Made by a program: the position numbers and the translations under genes
Notes under the pieces: model-generated
What the model saw: the letters and a program-made list of their open reading frames with translations, nothing else
Database searches by the model: none
Told to the model about the DNA's origin: nothing
Shown: positions 1 through 7,289 of the stretch, one piece after another
Numbering within the stretch: the stretch's first letter is position 1
Layout: each line of letters opens with the position of its first letter
Source: a virus
Reading direction: 5' to 3' (one strand)
IMG/VR virus record: IMGVR_UViG_3300043429_000957
Coordinates: 1 to 37,620 of that record
DNA length: 37,620 nucleotides

Positions 1-60
1 CTCACTGACGATTATGTTGTTTCTGATTATGGATTGGATTACGACTCCGTTAGGTTTTAA
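1..60 (+). CDS. C-terminal end of a plus-strand gene (partial)
   Basis: The first 60 bases are open in plus frame 1 and give 19 residues rich in Asp and Tyr before a TAA at 58-60. An acidic, aromatic tail is plausible for a real protein, and the gene would run convergently towards the minus-strand gene that ends at 93. The start lies outside the window, so no function can be given. It could also be a chance open frame, since 20 codons without a stop is not rare. Confidence 0.35.
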   Translation, partial: LTDDYVVSDYGLDYDSVRF

Positions 61-92
61 GTACTTACCATGCAACATAGACTTACCTCGTT

Positions 93-413
93 TCATCTTC
101 CTAATGTCGCTCCGATAAGAGCCATGTCTGCCACAGCGGCAGGCTTAGGAGGAGGTCTATTGGACTTCCTTGGGCTCACATCGTCGACTATATCATCTTG
201 GATGAAAAGATTCCTGTCTATACCGAACTCAGTACAGAATGCGTTTAGGAGTGAAAGCGGTAGTTTCTGTTTGCTTCCTAGGTATCGGTTGATCTCGACT
301 GTCTTACCGAATTTAGTCACATTACAGAACCGCTCAACGGTGAACTTCTTGCGCACTCCAGATTTCTCATAGAGCTCTTGCATGACAGCTTTAAGAACAT
401 TGGAATTTGGCAT
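93..413 (-). CDS. Small XRE-like helix-turn-helix protein
   Basis: A 106-residue protein. Residues about 20-65 follow the pattern of an XRE/Cro-type DNA-binding domain: a short helix with TVERF, a second helix with TKFGKTVEINRYL, then KQKLPLSLLNAFCTEFGI, which resembles the 'Ps...L..ia..lgi' end of that fold. The C-terminal 30 residues are Pro- and Arg-rich and probably disordered. I chose the second of two close ATGs (413 rather than 419) because GGAGG abuts the first but sits about 6 nt from the second. It is the first gene after the promoter-like box at 455-462. A role as a phage regulator is inferred from the fold only. Confidence 0.6.
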   Translation of the reverse strand: MPNSNVLKAVMQELYEKSGVRKKFTVERFCNVTKFGKTVEINRYLGSKQKLPLSLLNAFCTEFGIDRNLFIQDDIVDDVSPRKSNRPPPKPAAVADMALIGATLGR

Positions 414-454
414 ATTCATCCTCCGTTGAGTGGTTTTGTTGGTGGTTCATCTAG

Positions 455-462
455 GTAATGTA
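455..462 (-). promoter_or_regulatory. TACATTAC early-type promoter element
   Basis: Read on the minus strand this is TACATTAC followed by CTAG, 42 nt upstream of the start codon at 413. It matches the box found at five other minus-strand gene starts in this window and resembles the A/T-rich early element reported for phiKZ (TATATTAC). No transcript evidence is available. Confidence 0.5.
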
Positions 463-470
463 TAATCGAA

Positions 471-719
471 TTATCGATCAGATGCCCATGCCGCATGTTG
501 CGCATCGTCGAGATTCACCAAGCCAGGAATATCTCCTCGTTGAGAAGTAACCGAGCTAGGGTCGTTGGCGATAGTGACAAGTGAAGAGCGAACCTCTTCT
601 TGCCTGATGTTCTCCATAGTCGCCTCATGCTCAGCTTTGATAGCCTTGCGGACTTTCGCATCATGACGGCGTTTTTGATTTTCGCGGATTTCGCGCTGCT
701 TGCGTTGTGATTGCTTCAT
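471..719 (-). CDS. Small highly charged protein, unknown
   Basis: 82 residues. The N-terminal half is very rich in Arg, Lys, Gln and Glu (start MKQSQRKQREIRENQKRR) and is predicted by eye to be one long helix, possibly coiled coil. The C-terminal half is less charged. An AAAGGA ribosome site precedes the ATG by about 7 nt. It lies in a row of small minus-strand genes and is followed by the box-led regulator at 413. I do not recognise it; nucleic-acid binding is possible from its basic N-terminus but unproven. Confidence 0.6.
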   Translation of the reverse strand: MKQSQRKQREIRENQKRRHDAKVRKAIKAEHEATMENIRQEEVRSSLVTIANDPSSVTSQRGDIPGLVNLDDAQHAAWASDR

Positions 720-736
720 TGTACTATCCTTTACTT

Positions 737-988
737 TTACATCTGGAGAGTTCCCTTGTCGCGAGCAAGCTCACGCTCAAGGAGTTCGGTTTTGATTTTC
801 TCTTGACGGAGTTTCTCTTTCGCGATCTCAAGCTCGATTTTCTGAACTTCAGATTGCGATGAAGACCCTCCTCCAAGAGTCGGTCTATTGTGACACGGAG
901 GCGTGTCACTATTTGAAGCACCACCCTTAACGCCACCGGGAGCAACCGGTGGAGGTCCTTTATGTTCTACCAATCCGCCTCTAGGCAT
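737..988 (-). CDS. Small protein with Pro/Gly-rich N-terminus and coiled-coil C-terminus
   Basis: 83 residues in two visibly different parts. Residues 1-47 are rich in Pro, Gly and Ser (low complexity, probably flexible). Residues 48-80 form a strongly heptad-like helix of Glu, Lys, Leu and Ile (KIELEIAKEKLRQEKIKTEL). AAGGATAA lies just upstream of the ATG. A competing minus-strand frame at 724-945 lacks a ribosome site and has a shadow-like composition, so this frame is preferred. The function is unknown; a multimerising small phage protein is a fair guess. Confidence 0.55.
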   Translation of the reverse strand: MPRGGLVEHKGPPPVAPGGVKGGASNSDTPPCHNRPTLGGGSSSQSEVQKIELEIAKEKLRQEKIKTELLERELARDKGTLQM

Positions 989-991
989 ATG

Positions 992-1291
992 TTATCCTTC
1001 AAGTTCGATTGTGTTGAAATGGTCCATGAGTATGTGGAAGATACGGCCCTCATCCTTAGTCCACATGATCGGTTGATCATTGATAGTCAGCTGGATGGCT
1101 GTCGAGGAAATTTTGTGCGCATTAGTAATGAAGCACAGATGTGAAACGACCTCAGAGAGGTTGAGCTCAGCTTCCAGTTTCAAACAAGTGTCAGTTCTCT
1201 GTATCCCACCACCAACTAAAGTGGAGTGACAAAAGAACTGATTTGTTGATCCTGGTAACGGATGACTATTGCACTTGGGACAATTGATCAT
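992..1291 (-). CDS. Zinc-ribbon-like small protein
   Basis: 99 residues. The N-terminus has CPKC at residues 4-7 and a second Cys-His pair near residue 21 (FFCH), which suggests a small zinc-binding knuckle. The rest is a mixed alpha/beta segment without a motif I recognise. The gene starts inside the end of the upstream gene (26 nt overlap with the gene ending at 1266) and has only a weak ribosome site, so it is probably translated by coupling. The upstream gene also carries CPNC, which suggests the two act together. The start at 1291 (ATG just before the CPKC) is preferred over TTG starts further upstream. Confidence 0.55.
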   Translation of the reverse strand: MINCPKCNSHPLPGSTNQFFCHSTLVGGGIQRTDTCLKLEAELNLSEVVSHLCFITNAHKISSTAIQLTINDQPIMWTKDEGRIFHILMDHFNTIELEG

Positions 1292-1988
1292 TTTCAAAGT
1301 CAATCACATGAAGATGTTGCCGCTTCTTCTTTTCCTTCTCTTCTTCGATGAGGAGGTTGTTGATGACGCGGAAGACTTTCCAGTCGGTGAAAGCAGAGAT
1401 GCTGATTCGCTCCTCGTTGAGGTAGTAAACCAGTTTAGTCGGCGAAACCCTTTCCGGCTTCAAGTTCTTGACGATGAATTTACACAACACGTCGTTGTCT
1501 TCACTGACAACAGACGCGATGCATTTATCCGAAAGAGTAACATGCCGATCTGAGGAGCGAACGTTGGATGCACAATCGAACCCGGTGTATCCGCCGATGA
1601 ACGATTTGACCGTAGCTCCACAATTCGGACAATGCATGTATCCAACAATGGATACATGATACTCTTTGTTCAGTTCGTCGACGATTAGATCTTTGAGCTG
1701 TTCCGAAGAAAGAGAAGGCTTAGCGGACTCTCGTCCAATGATGCGACTAATGGCGGCATCTGACATGTCAGCGAACCAACTGACCGGCATGGTGACCGAG
1801 AGAGTGATTTCAGTGGTGTTGGTTTCGTTGTTGATGGTAACCTGCTTAACTTCGAAGACGCAGGCACCGTCGACAGATTGATCGAGTTTAACGTCAAGCT
1901 CGCGCTCATCGACAAACCGTCCTCCCCTATCAACACCAGAGGTGAACATGATCGTCTTAGTGAGGACGTCGTAAGATGTTTGACTCAT
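1266..1988 (-). CDS. Unknown protein with internal zinc-ribbon cysteines
   Basis: 240 residues with GGAGG upstream of the ATG. Near residues 119-122 it has CPNC, followed by a Gly-rich beta stretch, a Cys in GFDCAS and a DKC further on, so a four-cysteine metal site is possible. The N-terminal 100 residues look beta-rich, and the C-terminus has a run of Glu and Lys (residues about 217-226). The gene overlaps the small CPKC protein downstream by 26 nt, which makes a shared function likely. I do not recognise the family; metal binding is inferred only from the cysteine spacing. Confidence 0.6.
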   Translation of the reverse strand: MSQTSYDVLTKTIMFTSGVDRGGRFVDERELDVKLDQSVDGACVFEVKQVTINNETNTTEITLSVTMPVSWFADMSDAAISRIIGRESAKPSLSSEQLKDLIVDELNKEYHVSIVGYMHCPNCGATVKSFIGGYTGFDCASNVRSSDRHVTLSDKCIASVVSEDNDVLCKFIVKNLKPERVSPTKLVYYLNEERISISAFTDWKVFRVINNLLIEEEKEKKKRQHLHVIDFENDQLSQVQ

Positions 1989-2005
1989 CTTCTAACCTCC
2001 TACCC

Positions 2006-2593
2006 TTACTTTGCCCATCCAGAGACGGACAAGACGAAATTACCTTCTTTCGTGACCTTGAACCCTTGTTTAGAGACGCGGAAGATGATGTCTTCAAGGA
2101 TGTATGCCAGATCGTTGACACTTCCTAGGACGATGGGAGATTCGATGGTCTCATTGTATTCTTCGATCGCTCTGACGATGCTGATCGTCACACCAGTAAC
2201 GATCTTGAGTTCCGATTCGGCTCGAACTGCATTCATGATGCTGGCAATCACGACGTTGCTGATCCTGTCAATGATCTGCTCGCGATTAGTGATTCGATCT
2301 TCGTAAATCTTTTTCACCTTATCGATAGACAACGGTTGCTTCGGGTCGACGGAACTATTGGTGGTTCTGACGGCTTCGATAACCTGCGCGATCATGATAC
2401 CGCAGGCATGAGTAGCACCTTCAAACCATACAGTATCCATGAGATCATGGATATCACCTTCCGTGAGATCTTTGGAATTTGCCAAAGCGGTAGCGGCATC
2501 CATGGCAGCAGCACCAGTTGCTTTCAACAGGAGCATCTGTTTCGCTGCGGTTTTGTAGGACGTGAGAATTCCATCTTTATCAAGATTATCCAT
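2006..2593 (-). CDS. Unknown mostly helical protein
   Basis: 195 residues starting at MDNLDKDG, chosen over an upstream in-frame ATG because AAGGAAA lies 7 nt before it. The sequence has an Ala- and Leu-rich helical N-terminal half (residues 10-70) and further helices with IISI-like hydrophobic faces. I see no signal peptide and no clear transmembrane segment. It follows the terminator-like hairpin at 2662-2689 and so may have its own promoter, but no TATATTAC-type box is visible. It heads the group 2593-737. No family is recognised. Confidence 0.6.
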   Translation of the reverse strand: MDNLDKDGILTSYKTAAKQMLLLKATGAAAMDAATALANSKDLTEGDIHDLMDTVWFEGATHACGIMIAQVIEAVRTTNSSVDPKQPLSIDKVKKIYEDRITNREQIIDRISNVVIASIMNAVRAESELKIVTGVTISIVRAIEEYNETIESPIVLGSVNDLAYILEDIIFRVSKQGFKVTKEGNFVLSVSGWAK

Positions 2594-2661
2594 GGTGATT
2601 TCCTTTTCGTGTTTTGGGTTAAGGAGATTGACGTAGAATATCATCAATCTTTAAAACAAAA

Positions 2662-2689
2662 AACTAATCGTGCTCAAGCACGATTAGTT
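2662..2689 (-). terminator. Intrinsic terminator after the gene ending at 2696
   Basis: A perfect 12-bp inverted repeat (2662-2673 with 2678-2689) with a 4-nt loop. Read on the minus strand, the stem is followed by TTTTGTTTT, the classical tail. It directly follows the stop of the minus-strand gene 2696-3445. Confidence 0.85.
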
Positions 2690-2695
2690 CTGATC

Positions 2696-3445
2696 TCAGT
2701 TTTCCTCGGAGAGGTAAGCAACGCTCTTGTTAATAGCAAACTTAGCCATGCCAAGATGCTGCTTATGCCCTTCTGGGAGGAGATCTTTTTGGTTGAACAA
2801 TTTGCTAGAAAGAAGTTTGTTGAGGATCTGACCAGCGAGATCAAGAGCTTCAACGAATTCTTTCAGTTCGACATTCTCATCAACGACAAGGTAGCCGTTC
2901 CTAAGAGCATCGATGTGGCAAGCCTGATCAGGCTTACCTTCATCAACGATTCCATCTCGGAGAAGAACGGATGACCCGTCGCAAACTGCGCCAGATCTGA
3001 ACTGGTATCGATACAGAGATGCCATATCGAATCCCTCCGCAGGTCCTTCTTCAGTCGGAGTTTCCCAAGACAGTTTCGGCTGAATGAAGATACCATGTGT
3101 AGGTTCCTTGTTGGTGTTCTCGCCTCCAGGTTTGGTGGCCGAACCTTTACCGCAAGTAAGGCACAAATGACAGTACGCCCAAGGGAGACTGTAGAAACCC
3201 AGAGCTGGCATATCCGGATGAGTGAATCCAGAAGAACGACAGTTACCTTCCTTATCGAAAGTTTCTCCACCATGGAGCTTGCTATCGTACATCTCTTTAT
3301 GCTTCTCGAGAGAGAATGGTACAGTGATGAAGTGGCGTTTGAGAACTAGTGTATCGGACACTAGTCCTTTCTCTTTAAGCATTTCCATCGAGTGATGAAA
3401 GCGCTCTAGAGGAGAACGATCGCTGAGACTGGTTGCAATTTTCAT
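2696..3445 (-). CDS. Unknown protein with CxxC pair
   Basis: 249 residues. It has Cys residues in CHLCLTC around residues 92-98, a Pro/Gly-rich central part and a helical C-terminal third. Its ATG overlaps the TGA of the upstream gene by 4 nt (ATGA), so the two are translationally coupled. It is the last gene before the strong terminator at 2662-2689, and so ends the long operon that probably begins near 7619. The cysteines could bind a metal, but only three lie close together. No family is recognised. Confidence 0.6.
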   Translation of the reverse strand: MKIATSLSDRSPLERFHHSMEMLKEKGLVSDTLVLKRHFITVPFSLEKHKEMYDSKLHGGETFDKEGNCRSSGFTHPDMPALGFYSLPWAYCHLCLTCGKGSATKPGGENTNKEPTHGIFIQPKLSWETPTEEGPAEGFDMASLYRYQFRSGAVCDGSSVLLRDGIVDEGKPDQACHIDALRNGYLVVDENVELKEFVEALDLAGQILNKLLSSKLFNQKDLLPEGHKQHLGMAKFAINKSVAYLSEEN

Positions 3446-4125
3446 GATTTTCTCTTACTTTCGATGGGTTGCATGATTCGAAGCGCTGCTGTTGGTGGGT
3501 TCTGACCGACACTGATCATATGCTCGAAGAAGAGTAGATCCAGTTCTTGCTGGAAGTTGATGAAGCTCACTCCATGACTGATTTGGGACCTCCAAAGAGC
3601 CCGGTGTAATAACAGGGACTCGTAGAGACTGATCCGTTCTCTACCAAGAACGATTCTCGTAACGCGCTGGACCGGGATCTTTGTTGCTTTTGCGATGTCG
3701 GAATTCGTAATGCCGAGTTCGTCACGACAGGAACGAATGTAGATACCGAGATATTGATGATGCTTACCAGCATCAAACAAAATCTTCCAGATCTCCCTAG
3801 GAGTGAGACAAAGATCGCCGTGACCACTCATCTCAGCGTACTGTGGACCTACAGACATAGACATCAGCTGAAGGAAGCCATGGACGTCATAAACTCGAAG
3901 CTTGAGCTTATGAACGAACACTTTGGAAACAACAATGTTGAGGTCTTTTCTGGCCAAGTCGTTTATGAGAGAAATGGCCATGCGCCCAACGTCATCCACA
4001 CCATCGCGAGCCTGAGTCATGGAAGCAATGGAAGGAATGCTGATGAGTATGAAACCATCTTCGCGCCTGAGCTTCGCATCAATTTCGAAGAATGGATTGT
4101 TGATGTCGGTGTTGTTGATTTTCAT
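3442..4125 (-). CDS. Helix-turn-helix protein, putative regulator
   Basis: 227 residues. Residues about 133-165 have the form of an XRE/lambda-repressor-type motif: DELGITNSDIAKATKIPVQRVT, followed by LGRERISL, where the second helix and the conserved hydrophobic spacing are clear. The N-terminal 110 residues are an unrecognised domain. AGGA lies about 7 nt before the ATG, and the stop overlaps the next start by 4 nt. DNA binding is inferred from the motif; the target is unknown. It may regulate phage or host transcription. Confidence 0.6.
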   Translation of the reverse strand: MKINNTDINNPFFEIDAKLRREDGFILISIPSIASMTQARDGVDDVGRMAISLINDLARKDLNIVVSKVFVHKLKLRVYDVHGFLQLMSMSVGPQYAEMSGHGDLCLTPREIWKILFDAGKHHQYLGIYIRSCRDELGITNSDIAKATKIPVQRVTRIVLGRERISLYESLLLHRALWRSQISHGVSFINFQQELDLLFFEHMISVGQNPPTAALRIMQPIESKRKS

Positions 4126-4155
4126 GAGGAAATCCTGTGTTGCTGGTTGATTGGA

Positions 4156-4380
4156 TTAACTGTATTTCTTGAGAAAGTCTTCATGAATAATCCGATGAGC
4201 TTCTCTTGTGATTCCTTCCCTCTCTTTCATGGAAGGATCGTTTTCTGTACCGCGCAATTTCTCGGCTGTCTCTGGCATCATATCAGTCAGGATGTCGAAC
4301 ATGATTTGCCCATAAGGCAACGAAGGATTGCGCTTTTTCTTATGAGCAACTTCGATCAAGAATTGGTTGTAGGCTGGCAT
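4156..4380 (-). CDS. Small unknown protein
   Basis: 74 residues, charged and probably all-helical, beginning MPAYNQFL, with AAGGAAAG about 6 nt before the ATG. The start codon follows the TAG of the upstream gene directly, so the pair is likely co-translated. It has a Lys-rich KKKR stretch near residue 14 and an acidic-basic alternating C-terminus. No motif or family is recognised. Confidence 0.6.
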   Translation of the reverse strand: MPAYNQFLIEVAHKKKRNPSLPYGQIMFDILTDMMPETAEKLRGTENDPSMKEREGITREAHRIIHEDFLKKYS

Positions 4381-4650
4381 CTAGTTCTTTCCTTTGTATG
4401 AATCAAACAGACCTCCTATGTTACCTAGTTCCGGTCCTGATGATTTGAATTCTGGTTTCTTTTGTTGCTTGTGATGGTACGGCTGTCTTTGACGAACTGG
4501 AGCGTCTGTAAGGCGAGCTTCCTCATCAAGAACATGCTGAAGCTTGCTGTGAAGTTTGAGAAGATCTGACTCGGGCATGATAAGTGCGTAAGCTCCTATC
4601 GGTCCGAGAGATAGACCGCGCCTGAAGTTTTTGATTTGTTCTGGTGTCAT
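4381..4650 (-). CDS. Small unknown protein with Gln/Lys/His-rich centre
   Basis: 89 residues. It has a helical N-terminal half with LLKLHSKLQHVLDEEA, a low-complexity polar centre (RQRQPYHHKQQKK) and a Gly-rich end. AAAAGGAAA precedes the ATG. It abuts the next gene without a gap. The basic centre could contact nucleic acid, but this is speculation from composition alone. Confidence 0.6.
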   Translation of the reverse strand: MTPEQIKNFRRGLSLGPIGAYALIMPESDLLKLHSKLQHVLDEEARLTDAPVRQRQPYHHKQQKKPEFKSSGPELGNIGGLFDSYKGKN

Positions 4651-4662
4651 TTTTATTTCCTT

Positions 4663-4962
4663 TTAGCCGGCGTTGAAGGAAGCGCAGATTACACCGGCAG
4701 CATGCTCTGTCTCGCCGAGATATACAACCGTAACCTCACTAGGGCTCTGCGCCCATGAGTCTGAGCATTTCCTAAATACATCACAGATGTTAGCTTCACG
4801 TGCCCAATAGCCGAAGATACCAAGTTCCTCATTCCACACGTACCCATGCGCTGCGGCAGGGTGTATTTTAGTCGCCTCTTCTGCGGAATTAACAGAGACT
4901 ACCGCTTTATCGTAAGTGTCGTAACCTTTGGTGGTAGATTGTGAGATAAGAAAAAGTTTCAT
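4663..4962 (-). CDS. Small unknown globular protein
   Basis: 99 residues starting at MKLFLISQ. This ATG overlaps the TGA of the upstream gene by 4 nt and lies about 9 nt after GGAG. The sequence looks like a compact alpha/beta fold (KLFLISQSTTKGYDTYDKAV, later VTVVYLG) and has several Trp and aromatic residues. The ordering strand-loop-helix-strand recalls small phage proteins that receive no annotation. Function unknown. Confidence 0.6.
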   Translation of the reverse strand: MKLFLISQSTTKGYDTYDKAVVSVNSAEEATKIHPAAAHGYVWNEELGIFGYWAREANICDVFRKCSDSWAQSPSEVTVVYLGETEHAAGVICASFNAG

Positions 4963-5390
4963 TTCAAAATTCTCCAAAAATGGGTGTTGTCTTTAAACTG
5001 AGTTCCTTGATCATTCCACTCGTAAGGGACGAATGCTTCCGCCTTACTCGGCATGACCGTGACGATATCACCAGGAAGAATAAGTTCACTAGGAACAACA
5101 GTGGCTCCAGGGAAGAGTTTACGGAGCTCTTCTTCTTCCACAGGATTGCAGTGAATGGATGCGCCATCTTGGATAGACTTAAGGATGTCCTCCGCTGTCC
5201 ACTTCTTGAGCTCTCCGATTCTCTTATCGCATTCTTTCTTGAGAGCCGCTGTACACTCTTGGATTAGCTTCTTTCCATCTTCTGTGATGCTTGCGGCATC
5301 AGCTCGAGTATGGCAATCCTCATAGAAGACATTACGACCATACGGAGCGTAGCGACTGTTGATAGCCACTTTAACATTACCTTGCGTCAT
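4959..5390 (-). CDS. Unknown protein
   Basis: 143 residues with AAGGAG 7 nt before the ATG. Residues 30-80 form a Lys/Glu-rich helix pair, possibly coiled coil, with Cys residues at about 46 and 54. Residues 90-143 look like a beta-rich domain (ATVVPSELILPGDIVTVMP). It is coupled to the downstream gene by a 4-nt overlap. No family recognised. Confidence 0.6.
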   Translation of the reverse strand: MTQGNVKVAINSRYAPYGRNVFYEDCHTRADAASITEDGKKLIQECTAALKKECDKRIGELKKWTAEDILKSIQDGASIHCNPVEEEELRKLFPGATVVPSELILPGDIVTVMPSKAEAFVPYEWNDQGTQFKDNTHFWRILK

Positions 5391-5393
5391 GAG

Positions 5394-5723
5394 TTATCTC
5401 CTTCTTCTTTTCTTATGACGTTTGAGAGCGCGGAAGAACTCAGATCTATCTAAGCTACCGCGTCTTATGGATAGGCTTTCCATCATACCCATGTCGATGG
5501 ATAGTGGTAAAGCTCTATAAGGAAAATCAAACTTAAAGTCGGCGATAGCGGAAATGGCGATGCCTTTAGCTAGAACTGAATCTATGACCGGGCAAGGGCA
5601 GTTGAGTTTGATAGGATGCTCAAGTTCGCCTCGGGATATAGACTCAAGAGAGTATTTACCCTCCTTAAAATCCTCTCGGATCTTCTGGTATAGTCGCATC
5701 TTATCATCCATTGATTGTGGCAT
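5394..5723 (-). CDS. Small unknown protein with strongly basic C-terminus
   Basis: 109 residues. The last ten residues are almost all Lys and Arg (RHKKRRRR), preceded by a central hydrophobic segment around residues 47-62 (IDSVLAKGIAISAIAD) that is too short and too broken to call a membrane helix. TAAGGAG precedes the ATG. The basic tail suggests contact with nucleic acid or acidic partners. It is part of the run of small minus-strand genes. Confidence 0.6.
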   Translation of the reverse strand: MPQSMDDKMRLYQKIREDFKEGKYSLESISRGELEHPIKLNCPCPVIDSVLAKGIAISAIADFKFDFPYRALPLSIDMGMMESLSIRRGSLDRSEFFRALKRHKKRRRR

Positions 5724-5738
5724 GATGCTCTCCTTAAA

Positions 5739-5936
5739 TTACGTTAACCAGTCATCTGATTTTGTGTCTCGTCTACCTTTAGGAGAGTCTTCGGCTAATG
5801 AGAGATTGCTCTCCATAGATCTCGCCTCTCGACGATGAGCTCTTGTGTTTTGCTTCTTCAAGAATTTCTCAGCAGCAGGAGATTTCTGCTGAGCTAGACT
5901 ACCACGAGTGTCAATCTTTCTAACACGTTTAGCCAT
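5739..5936 (-). CDS. Small basic protein, KFLKKxNxRxHR family, copy 1
   Basis: 65 residues, rich in Arg and Lys, with GGAGG before the ATG. It shares the pattern KFLKKxNxRxHRxxA (residues about 24-38) and the start MA(K/R)R with the next gene upstream (5938-6132), so the two look like a tandem duplication. No known domain is visible. Its size and charge would suit a small nucleic-acid- or ribosome-binding protein, but nothing in the sequence proves it. Confidence 0.6.
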   Translation of the reverse strand: MAKRVRKIDTRGSLAQQKSPAAEKFLKKQNTRAHRREARSMESNLSLAEDSPKGRRDTKSDDWLT

Positions 5937-5937
5937 A

Positions 5938-6132
5938 TCAGCCTCCGCTATGTAGGTTGTCTCTGCGGTTTACAAGAACACCGTCAGACTCAGGATCTTT
6001 GAGTTGTCGTTTAGCATCCAAACGATGAAGACGCGAGTTGCGCTTCTTTAGGAATTTCTTCTGCGGTCCAGTTTTAGGACCATCGTAGGGATCGTCCGGA
6101 ATGATGCCAGGAACTCGCTTCCGTCTAGCCAT
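5938..6132 (-). CDS. Small basic protein, KFLKKxNxRxHR family, copy 2
   Basis: 64 residues starting at MARRKRVPG, the ATG with TAAGGAG 7 nt upstream; the longer open frame upstream has no ribosome site and overlaps the next gene. It carries the same KFLKKxNxRxHRxxA pattern as its neighbour at 5739-5936, with a different, Pro- and Asp-rich N-terminal segment. The pair is probably a duplication. Function unknown. Confidence 0.6.
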   Translation of the reverse strand: MARRKRVPGIIPDDPYDGPKTGPQKKFLKKRNSRLHRLDAKRQLKDPESDGVLVNRRDNLHSGG

Positions 6133-6143
6133 GTTTAATCTCC

Positions 6144-6359
6144 TTAAAGAGGTTTCCAGTGAGTTGGATCGTAGTAGACATAGGATCCGCCCATCCACCA
6201 CAGATTGTCTGTCGATGCGCGCGATGAGCCATATCTCAGGACCTGGACGTTTCTGACACCTCTAGCATCGCTGACGCAGGTCATCACTTCAACTCCTCTT
6301 GGAGGAGGGTTAGCTCGAATGAGCCTGAAAGATGGATCTAAAGCAAACGGAGTACTCAT
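6144..6359 (-). CDS. Small unknown protein with aromatic C-terminus
   Basis: 71 residues with GGAGAG upstream of the ATG. The first 45 residues look like a small beta-rich unit with a CVSDARGVRNVQVLRYG stretch. The last 20 are remarkably rich in Trp and Tyr (LWWMGGSYVYYDPTHW). The overlapping plus-strand frames here lack ribosome sites and are read as shadows. No family is recognised. Confidence 0.55.
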   Translation of the reverse strand: MSTPFALDPSFRLIRANPPPRGVEVMTCVSDARGVRNVQVLRYGSSRASTDNLWWMGGSYVYYDPTHWKPL

Positions 6360-6369
6360 AATCTCTCCA

Positions 6370-6558
6370 TTACCGACAGTCGTCGATGATAGATTTCAGT
6401 TTGACGTTTTGTTCCTCGATGGCTTCGATCAGAGCTTCGACGGTAGCGCTGGTGAAGCACCAAGTATGGGATTCGTATTTGGATTTGGCGGCTTCAACAT
6501 CTTTCTTGAGATCGGCAAGAGGAACGTCAGTGCCGCGAATGTTAACACTAGTGATCAT
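6370..6558 (-). CDS. Small unknown helical protein
   Basis: 62 residues with AAGGAG 7 nt before the ATG, overlapping the upstream gene's TGA by 4 nt. After a short N-terminal strand it is two predicted helices (PLADLKKDVEAAKSKYES and ATVEALIEAIEEQNVKLKSI), a hairpin-like arrangement. Function unknown. Confidence 0.6.
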   Translation of the reverse strand: MITSVNIRGTDVPLADLKKDVEAAKSKYESHTWCFTSATVEALIEAIEEQNVKLKSIIDDCR

Positions 6559-7028
6559 GGTTGTTCTCCTTGTATTGCGAGTTGTTGATCGTTTGATGAT
6601 TTCCAGATGACCTGTTCGATGTAGTTCTGCAAGGTCTTACCTGAAATGAGTTCACTTAGCTCAGTTATCTTGGCGACAGACAGAGCATTGTGGTAGTGGG
6701 TGATGTAGCGAAGAACTTCGAAGTAAGCATCGCTAGACCCTTCCTTCATCCGATTATCCAAAGACTCTTGGAGGAGGTTGGAAAGATGGTTGTGAAGGTA
6801 CAGCCTTTCGATGTAGACGAGCGTCAACGATTGCGCTCCGGTGATGACAAACTTCGGTAACAAGATTTTAGCATTGTGCTCCTTCTTGTCGCCGACATAC
6901 ACAAGACTCAGGCCATCATCGCCGAGAGAGTAGAGTAGACGTTCTCTTACGAGAAGGTAGTACTCGTTGATCTTTGCATCATCGGTAAGGTCCTGACTTA
7001 TTTTGTCAAGTTCGTCAAGAGTCTTCAT
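6555..7028 (-). CDS. Unknown helical protein
   Basis: 157 residues with GGAGG 6 nt before the ATG. Mostly helical by eye, with a Leu/Tyr-rich middle (VYIERLYLHNHLSNLLQE) and no cysteines. It couples to the 62-residue gene downstream through ATGA. No known motif is visible; context places it in the early or accessory operon. Confidence 0.6.
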   Translation of the reverse strand: MKTLDELDKISQDLTDDAKINEYYLLVRERLLYSLGDDGLSLVYVGDKKEHNAKILLPKFVITGAQSLTLVYIERLYLHNHLSNLLQESLDNRMKEGSSDAYFEVLRYITHYHNALSVAKITELSELISGKTLQNYIEQVIWKSSNDQQLAIQGEQP

Positions 7029-7042
7029 ATCACCTCCTGCTA

Positions 7043-7267
7043 TTATTTGCTAAACCAAATTACGTGGGTGGCGTATTTAGGAGGGACAGCAGCCCCGTTA
7101 AAGAAGGCATAAGGATCAACTCTCTCGTTCCTGTGATTACCGAGAGAATCTGACCAATAGCCGCTGCCATCATCAGAACTAATGGCTCCGATTTTAACAA
7201 CCTGAGTGAATTCCTTCAGAGAGTAAATCTCCTGCTGATCGCTAACTTCATCTTCTTCATCAGACAT
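7043..7267 (-). CDS. Small acidic protein, unknown
   Basis: 74 residues with a very acidic N-terminus (MSDEEDEVSD) and GAGGT 6 nt before the ATG. The rest has Gly/Ser/Asp loops and a hydrophobic end (THVIWFSK). Acidic small proteins of phages sometimes mimic DNA, but the acidity here is confined to the first 12 residues, so I do not claim that. Confidence 0.55.
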   Translation of the reverse strand: MSDEEDEVSDQQEIYSLKEFTQVVKIGAISSDDGSGYWSDSLGNHRNERVDPYAFFNGAAVPPKYATHVIWFSK

Positions 7268-7289
7268 AAAGACCTCGTGGTTAGATTGA

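Noticed and set aside
724-945. 73-residue minus-strand frame overlapping 737-988
   Set aside because: No ribosome site; the overlapping 83-residue frame has one and a clear coiled-coil segment.
2336-2974. 212-residue plus-strand frame
   Set aside because: It crosses the terminator at 2662-2689 and two minus-strand genes with good ribosome sites; it has no ribosome site of its own.
3754-4401. 215-residue plus-strand frame
   Set aside because: Antisense to the helix-turn-helix gene and its neighbour, both with ribosome sites and coupled starts.
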